Shown one piece after another: positions 42,162 to 46,300 of a DNA stretch of 46,300 bases. The DNA is from JBMOGA01 sp049318625. Its GTDB lineage: Bacteria > Pseudomonadota > Alphaproteobacteria > Rhizobiales > Hyphomicrobiaceae. The notes beneath the pieces are model-generated. The model worked only from the letters and a program-made list of their open reading frames with translations. It was not told the origin of the DNA and did not search any database. The translations under genes were made by a program, and so were the position numbers. The stretch lies in NCBI GenBank assembly GCA_049318625.1, contig JBMOGA010000029.1:1-46300 (forward strand). The letters are read 5' to 3'. Numbering within the stretch: the first letter of the stretch is position 1; each line of letters opens with the position of its first letter.

Positions 42162-43987
42162 CGCGACGCCTCATCCTGGTCCTGGGCGACCAGCTCAAGC
42201 CCGAGATCTCCTCTCTGCGCAGCGCCGACAAAGCGCGCGACGTCGTGCTGCTGTGCGAGGTCTGGGACGAGGCGACCTATGTGCGCCATCACAAGAAGAA
42301 GATTGCCTTCATCTTCTCGGCGATGCGCCACTTCGCAGCGGAATTGCGCGCGAGCGGCTGGACGGTGGAATACCGGACGCTGAGTCAGACCGGTGGCTCG
42401 AGCAGCTTCACGAGCGAGGTCGAGCAGGCGGTGGAACGTCACAAGCCCGGTCGCATCGGCGTCACTACGCCGAGCGAATGGCGCGTGCGCGAGGCCGTGC
42501 GAGGCTGGCACGATGTCCTCGGCATTCCCGTGGATATCCCCGACGACGACCGGTTCGTGTGCTCGGCGTCAGAATTCGCGGCATGGGCGTCGGGCCGCAA
42601 GCAACTGCGCATGGAGTATTTCTACCGCGACATGCGGCGCAAGACCGGGCTTCTCATGGATGGGGACGAGCCGGTGGGTGGCCGCTGGAACTTCGACCAC
42701 GACAATCGCAAGACAGCCAAGCCCGATCTGCTGATGCCCCGCCCGCTGCGGTTCGAGCCGGATGCCATCACGCAGGACGTATTGCGTCTCGTCGACGAGC
42801 GCTTCGGCAATCACTTTGGTGATCTCGAACCGTTCTGGTTCGGCGTCACGCGCCAGCACGCCGAACAAGCGCTCACACACTTCGTGTCGACCACGTTGCG
42901 GCACTTCGGCGACTTCCAGGACGCGATGCTGGACGGCGAGGCGTTCCTCTATCACTCGGTTCTGTCGCTCTACATCAACGTCGGCCTGCTCGATCCGCTC
43001 GACGTCTGCCGTCGCGTCGAAGCCGCCTATCGCGAGGGCCGTGTCCCGCTCAACGCCGCCGAGGGGTTCATCCGCCAGATCATCGGCTGGCGCGAGTATG
43101 TGCGCGGCATCTACTGGCTCCAGATGCCGGCCTACGTGGAGCAGAACTACTTCGACCACGCGCGCCCTGTCCCGGAGTTCTATTGGACCGGCGACACGGA
43201 GATGGCGTGCTTGAAGGCCGCAATCGGACAGACGAAGCGCGAAGCGTACGCGCATCACATCCAGCGGCTGATGCTCACCGGCAATTTTGCACTGCTCGCG
43301 GGGGTGTCGCCGAAGGCGCTGCACGAGTGGTACCTGAGCGTCTACGCCGATGCGTTCGAGTGGGTGGAGTTGCCGAACACGCTCGGCATGAGCCAGTTCG
43401 GTGATGGCGGCTTGCTCGCGTCCAAGCCCTATGTCGCCTCGGGCGCCTACATCAATCGCATGTCCAACCACTGCAAGGGCTGCCGCTACGAGGTCACGGA
43501 ACCGCACGGCTCCGACGCCTGTCCGTTCAACGCGCTGTATTGGGCGTTTCTCGTGCGCCACCGAGACAAGCTCGCGAGCAATCCGCGCATGGCACAGATG
43601 TATCGCACCTGGGACAAGCTGGCCGAGCCGCGGCGAAACTTGACGCTGGAAAGCGCCGAAACGTTTCTTGCCGGGCTCGATCACTCGCATGGCGTGCTGG
43701 CACAAAAGCAGTCGCCAGACGGCGACGACGCGATCGCCGAGATGATCCTGCGCCTATGCGCGCAGCGCTCCGGCAAGACTGTCAGCCCCTCGGACGTCGC
43801 CCGCGCCCTTACGCCCGACGAAAGCGCGTGGCGCGCGCTGATGCCGGACGTTCGCCGGGTCGCAGGCCATCTCGCAGATCAAGGCTGCATCGCCGTCACG
43901 CAACGCGGCGCGGTGGTAGATCCCAGGGTTGCGCGTGGCGCCATCCGTCTGGCTCTCGCTCCGCTGGAGCGTGTCGGTTCCGTCTGA
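42158..43987 (+). CDS. FeS-type bacterial photolyase/cryptochrome fused to DUF3253
   Basis: About 609 residues, roughly 100 longer than PhrB/CryB relatives. Residues 1-515 form the FeS-BCP protein: MTRRLILVLGDQL start, FIFSAMRHFAAEL, FRYFYR-like MEYFYRDMRRKTGLLMDG, GGRWNFDHDNRK, and the [4Fe-4S] ligands Cys351, Cys439, Cys442 and Cys455, one residue off the positions known for Agrobacterium PhrB (350, 438, 441, 454). Residues about 522-605 match DUF3253 (IAEMILRLCAQRSGKTVSPSDVARAL, WRALMPDVRRVAGHLADQGCI, QRGAVVDPRVARGAIRL), a winged-helix-like domain usually separate. Likely repairs (6-4) photoproducts; the added domain might guide DNA binding. Confidence 0.9.
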   Translation: MTRRLILVLGDQLKPEISSLRSADKARDVVLLCEVWDEATYVRHHKKKIAFIFSAMRHFAAELRASGWTVEYRTLSQTGGSSSFTSEVEQAVERHKPGRIGVTTPSEWRVREAVRGWHDVLGIPVDIPDDDRFVCSASEFAAWASGRKQLRMEYFYRDMRRKTGLLMDGDEPVGGRWNFDHDNRKTAKPDLLMPRPLRFEPDAITQDVLRLVDERFGNHFGDLEPFWFGVTRQHAEQALTHFVSTTLRHFGDFQDAMLDGEAFLYHSVLSLYINVGLLDPLDVCRRVEAAYREGRVPLNAAEGFIRQIIGWREYVRGIYWLQMPAYVEQNYFDHARPVPEFYWTGDTEMACLKAAIGQTKREAYAHHIQRLMLTGNFALLAGVSPKALHEWYLSVYADAFEWVELPNTLGMSQFGDGGLLASKPYVASGAYINRMSNHCKGCRYEVTEPHGSDACPFNALYWAFLVRHRDKLASNPRMAQMYRTWDKLAEPRRNLTLESAETFLAGLDHSHGVLAQKQSPDGDDAIAEMILRLCAQRSGKTVSPSDVARALTPDESAWRALMPDVRRVAGHLADQGCIAVTQRGAVVDPRVARGAIRLALAPLERVGSV

Positions 43988-44338
43988 ATTCGTCCGCCGG
44001 GAGAGGAACAGTCGGCGATGACAGGCGCCGCCCGACTTGATCGACAACGGAATCGGCGACGTCCGGCTTGCGCGGCGCTGTTCGCACCGGCGCTGCCAAG
44101 ACATCCGCGGGCGTAACCGCTCGGTTCATGGCCGCCTGTTCGACGCCACCAACCTGCCGCCGGCCAGAGGCCCCAGTCGCGCAAAGCCTGAGACGCGCTC
44201 GTAACGAATGGCTTACCATTCCGAACCATACCCGGACGCCGATCCATCGAGCGGCAGCCTGTTTGTCGCGGCCGAGGATCCAACACGGGTGGCGGCAACG
44301 TTCAACGTTCTGGATACTCGGGAGCTACGTGGTGGTGC
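43988..44338. other. Intergenic region without a supported gene
   Basis: About 350 bases between the FeS photolyase and the FAD oxidoreductase gene. Only short Arg/Ala-rich frames without family likeness. It may hold a separate promoter for the next two genes; no copy of the GGAAT-N16-CGTT or TGATCC-N18 element was found here. Confidence 0.5.
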
Positions 44339-45301
44339 ATGTCGATTAGGACGAACTCGGTCGCCATCGTCGGCGCTGGCATCGCAGGGCTCGCCGCGGC
44401 CAGGACGCTCACGTCGGTTGGCATCGAAGCGATCGTTTTCGAGAAGAGCCGCGGCCTCGGGGGCCGCATGGCAACACGCCGCACCGGCAGCCATGAATTC
44501 GACCACGGCGCACAGTATTTCACGGCGAAGGGCGAAGCCTTTCGCGCGGCTGTCGCCGAGTGGGGCAGGACGGGCGTGATCGCGGCGTGGGGCGACGACC
44601 GTTTCGTGGGAACGCCCGGCATGACGGCACCAGCCCGCGCGCTCGCCGACGGCATCGAGGTGGTGCATGGCGCTCAGGTCAGCCAACTCGTTCGCGACGA
44701 GGATGGCGGCTGGACCCTGCGATCTGCCGATGGCCTCGCGGGATCCCCCGCGAACCGCAGCTTCGACGCTGTCATCCTCGCCGTTCCCGCGCCACAGGCA
44801 CTGCCGCTGGCAACCACGGCCGGCATCGCGCTGGAACAACTGCGCGAGGTGCGCATGGCCCCCTGCTGGGCCCTGCTGATCGGCGCCGCGCAGAGAATCT
44901 CCATCCCCGGCGGGGCCATGCGACCCGACGATCCGGTCATCGCTTGGATCGCCGACAACACCAGCAAGCCGGGCCGCACCGCCTCCGGCTCTTCAGTTGT
45001 CGTGCATGCGACGCCGGAATGGTCGCGCAACAACCTGCAGCTCGAACCAGAGGCGGCGGCAGCCGCACTGCTGGAGCAGGCCCGCAGGCTCGTCCCGATC
45101 GATCCGAACCCGACTTACCTTGCAGCGCACCGCTGGCGCTTCGCCCTTGTAGAAAAGGCCGTCGGTGAGCCTTGCTTGTGGAATGCAACGGCGCGGCTCG
45201 GCGCTTGCGGCGATTGGTGCATGGGGCCGCGCGTCGAGGCCGCGTTCGACAGCGGTGAAGCGATGGCGCGTGTCGTTCTCGAGTCTATGGGCGGAGGGTG
45301 A
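44339..45301 (+). CDS. Renalase-like FAD-dependent oxidoreductase
   Basis: About 320 residues. FAD-binding Rossmann motif SVAIVGAGIAGLAAARTL, the GG doublet region KSRGLGGRMATRR, FDHGAQYFTAKG, FDAVILAVPAPQALPL, and C-terminal AHRWRFALVEKAVG with LGACGDWCMGPRVEAAFDSGEAMA. This is the renalase/NAD(P)-binding amine-oxidase-like type. Genes of this class recur beside photolyases, SDR and DCC proteins in photo-oxidative stress regions. It ends three bases before the DCC gene. Confidence 0.85.
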   Translation: MSIRTNSVAIVGAGIAGLAAARTLTSVGIEAIVFEKSRGLGGRMATRRTGSHEFDHGAQYFTAKGEAFRAAVAEWGRTGVIAAWGDDRFVGTPGMTAPARALADGIEVVHGAQVSQLVRDEDGGWTLRSADGLAGSPANRSFDAVILAVPAPQALPLATTAGIALEQLREVRMAPCWALLIGAAQRISIPGGAMRPDDPVIAWIADNTSKPGRTASGSSVVVHATPEWSRNNLQLEPEAAAAALLEQARRLVPIDPNPTYLAAHRWRFALVEKAVGEPCLWNATARLGACGDWCMGPRVEAAFDSGEAMARVVLESMGGG

Positions 45302-45304
45302 GCC

Positions 45305-45700
45305 ATGCCGGAAGGCGCAAGCAAAGTCACGGTCTACTTCGACGGATCGTGTCCGCTCTGCAGAGCAGAGATCGGCCACTATCGGTCAAGAGCGGGCGCG
45401 GAAGCCATCGACTTCACGGATGTGTCCTGCCCGCTCGCAGCGCCCGCACCCGATCTCAGCCGCGACGCGGCGATGGCACGACTGCACGTCCGACGGGCCG
45501 ACGGCCGTCTCGTCTCGGGCGCCGCGGCGTTCATCGAGATCTGGCGCACACTGCCGGGGTGGAGATGGTTGGCACGGCTTGCCTCGATCCCCGGTATGCT
45601 GATGATGGCCGAGATCGCCTACCGGATTTTTCTGCCGATCCGGCCCCTGCTGTCCCGGATCGCCGGCAGCTTGGTCCGGAAACCCCGGCAACGCCCCTGA
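45305..45700 (+). CDS. DCC-family (DUF393) thiol-disulfide protein
   Basis: About 131 residues with the family motif VTVYFDGSCPLCRAEIGHY, where DGSCPLC gives the redox CxxC pair. LHVRRADGRLVSGAAAFIEIWRTLPGWRWLA and IAYRIFLPIRP are also typical. Starts three bases after the FAD oxidoreductase and is probably its partner gene. Role is likely redox, exact partner unknown. Confidence 0.87.
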   Translation: MPEGASKVTVYFDGSCPLCRAEIGHYRSRAGAEAIDFTDVSCPLAAPAPDLSRDAAMARLHVRRADGRLVSGAAAFIEIWRTLPGWRWLARLASIPGMLMMAEIAYRIFLPIRPLLSRIAGSLVRKPRQRP

Positions 45701-45830
45701 TGCCGCCGAGGATTCGATCCTCGGTGTGCAACGCGACGTTCGCGTCCAAACGCCGGCCCGCCCGCTCCGGAGGGCGCCTTGCCGGGACGCTCGCGGCGCA
45801 GCCCGCCGCCGCCAAGTGGCCAGCCGCTGG

Positions 45831-46182
45831 ATGCACCGACCGGCCTTGATGCTGGCGGGCTCTGGAGGCGACGTCACGCTTGATGCGCAGCGCCGCATTT
45901 TCGCAACCACCCGCGCTGGCCTCGCAGACCGCAACATCGTCGTCATCCGGGTCGTCGGCGATACTGTCCGTGCCGACCTGGGCCAAGACCGTCGACTGAC
46001 CGCAGCACAGCCGCGCGCAAGTCGATGTGCCCGCCCCTGGCTTTCGCGTTGTCCAAGTCGGCAAAGACGGCGGTACCAAGCTGACCCAGTCGACGCCGGT
46101 AGCCACCCTGAGCCTGCTCGGGACGACCAACGCCATGCCCATGCGCCGCGACGAGATGCACCACGGCCGGCCGGACGAATGA
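45831..46182 (+). pseudogene. DUF4174-like protein, frameshifted
   Basis: In one frame the stretch RPALMLAGSGGDVTLDAQRR, GLADRNIVVIRVVGDTVRADLG looks like the core of DUF4174 proteins. About 46009-46012 the frame changes, and the next frame gives VDVPAPGFRVVQVGKDGG and AMPMRRDEMHHGRPDE, the usual DUF4174 end. One extra base explains the break. No signal peptide could be joined upstream, so the N-terminus may be lost or shifted too. A broken gene or a sequence error. Confidence 0.6.
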
Positions 46183-46260
46183 TCGGCGGAAGTCCCCGCC
46201 CTAGGACCGCCAACGGATGCCGCGCCGGCCGCGGGCCCGCATCATGATGTGAACCGGCAT

Positions 46261-46300
46261 GCAATTTTGACCCCTGTTCGGGGGTGATCGAATTGCAATT
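46261..46300. mobile_element. Possible insertion-sequence end at window edge
   Basis: GCAATTTTGACCCC, a short spacer and GGGGGTG, then AATTGC form an imperfect inverted repeat. The sequence recalls the TGCAATTTTGACCCC-type termini of IS21-like elements in rhizobia. The window stops here, so no transposase can be checked. Confidence 0.3.

Overview
This is a GC-rich, densely coding stretch that looks like the chromosome of an alphaproteobacterium, most likely of the Rhizobiales/Hyphomicrobiales type. Pointers to this are the strong GC bias at third codon positions, a Co-type nitrile hydratase, molybdenum hydroxylases, hydantoin enzymes, and ECF promoters close to the alphaproteobacterial GGAAC-N16/17-CGTT pattern. 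No rRNA, tRNA or CRISPR array was seen.

Layout. (1) 0.2-4.8 kb, plus strand: class I mannose-6-phosphate isomerase, a GT4 glycosyltransferase with a C-terminal helical domain, and a GH130-family protein, in a tight mannose-glycan operon. (2) 4.9-6.7 kb, plus: cobalt nitrile hydratase alpha, beta and accessory protein. (3) 6.8-12.1 kb, minus: a three-subunit molybdenum hydroxylase (FAD, 2Fe-2S and molybdopterin subunits) followed by an aldehyde dehydrogenase. (4) 12.5-25.6 kb: a hydantoin/N-carbamoyl amino acid region. It holds a D-hydantoinase, a hydantoin/Asp-Glu racemase, an N-carbamoyl-D-amino acid hydrolase, a polar amino acid ABC transporter, a frameshifted flavin reductase, a DHDPS-like lyase, a TRAP permease remnant, a ModA-like protein, and ATP-dependent HyuA/HyuB. 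(5) 26.0-28.4 kb: an AhpD-like protein and a frameshifted redoxin, divergent from a LysR regulator with a clear operator-like palindrome. (6) 28.7-30.9 kb: a mandelate-racemase-type enolase and a DHDPS-like aldolase, convergent, probably for sugar-acid catabolism.

(7) 31.4-38.9 kb is the most interesting part. An ECF sigma factor and membrane anti-sigma factor face a secreted subtilisin-like protease. These are followed by a MacA/MacB-type export system and a small secreted protein whose C-terminal half is a pure Asn-Ser-Ser-Ser repeat. I find the same promoter-like element, GGAATA(A/G)-N13-GCGTT (that is, GGAAT-N16-CGTT), in front of all four transcription units: sigma/anti-sigma, protease, macAB and repeat protein. 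This suggests a self-contained sigma regulon that makes, exports and perhaps processes an unusual low-complexity cell-surface or extracellular peptide. A DUF6065-like gene follows. The MacB permease gene carries an in-frame TGA.

(8) 39.1-45.7 kb is a light/photo-oxidative damage cluster. A divergent SDR gene is followed by DUF3429, a photolyase/cryptochrome, a DUF2256 zinc-ribbon protein, an FeS-type (PhrB/CryB) photolyase fused to a C-terminal DUF3253 domain, a renalase-like FAD oxidoreductase and a DCC thiol protein. A TGATCC-N18-TAAACG element in front of the block resembles a RpoE/ChrR-type promoter. The window ends with a frameshifted DUF4174 remnant and a possible insertion-sequence end.

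Five genes look broken: flavin reductase, redoxin, TRAP DctM, MacB permease and DUF4174. Four of these have single-site lesions, so either local decay or residual sequencing/assembly error must be considered. All functional calls rest on reading the translated sequence and recognising families; no search was run.
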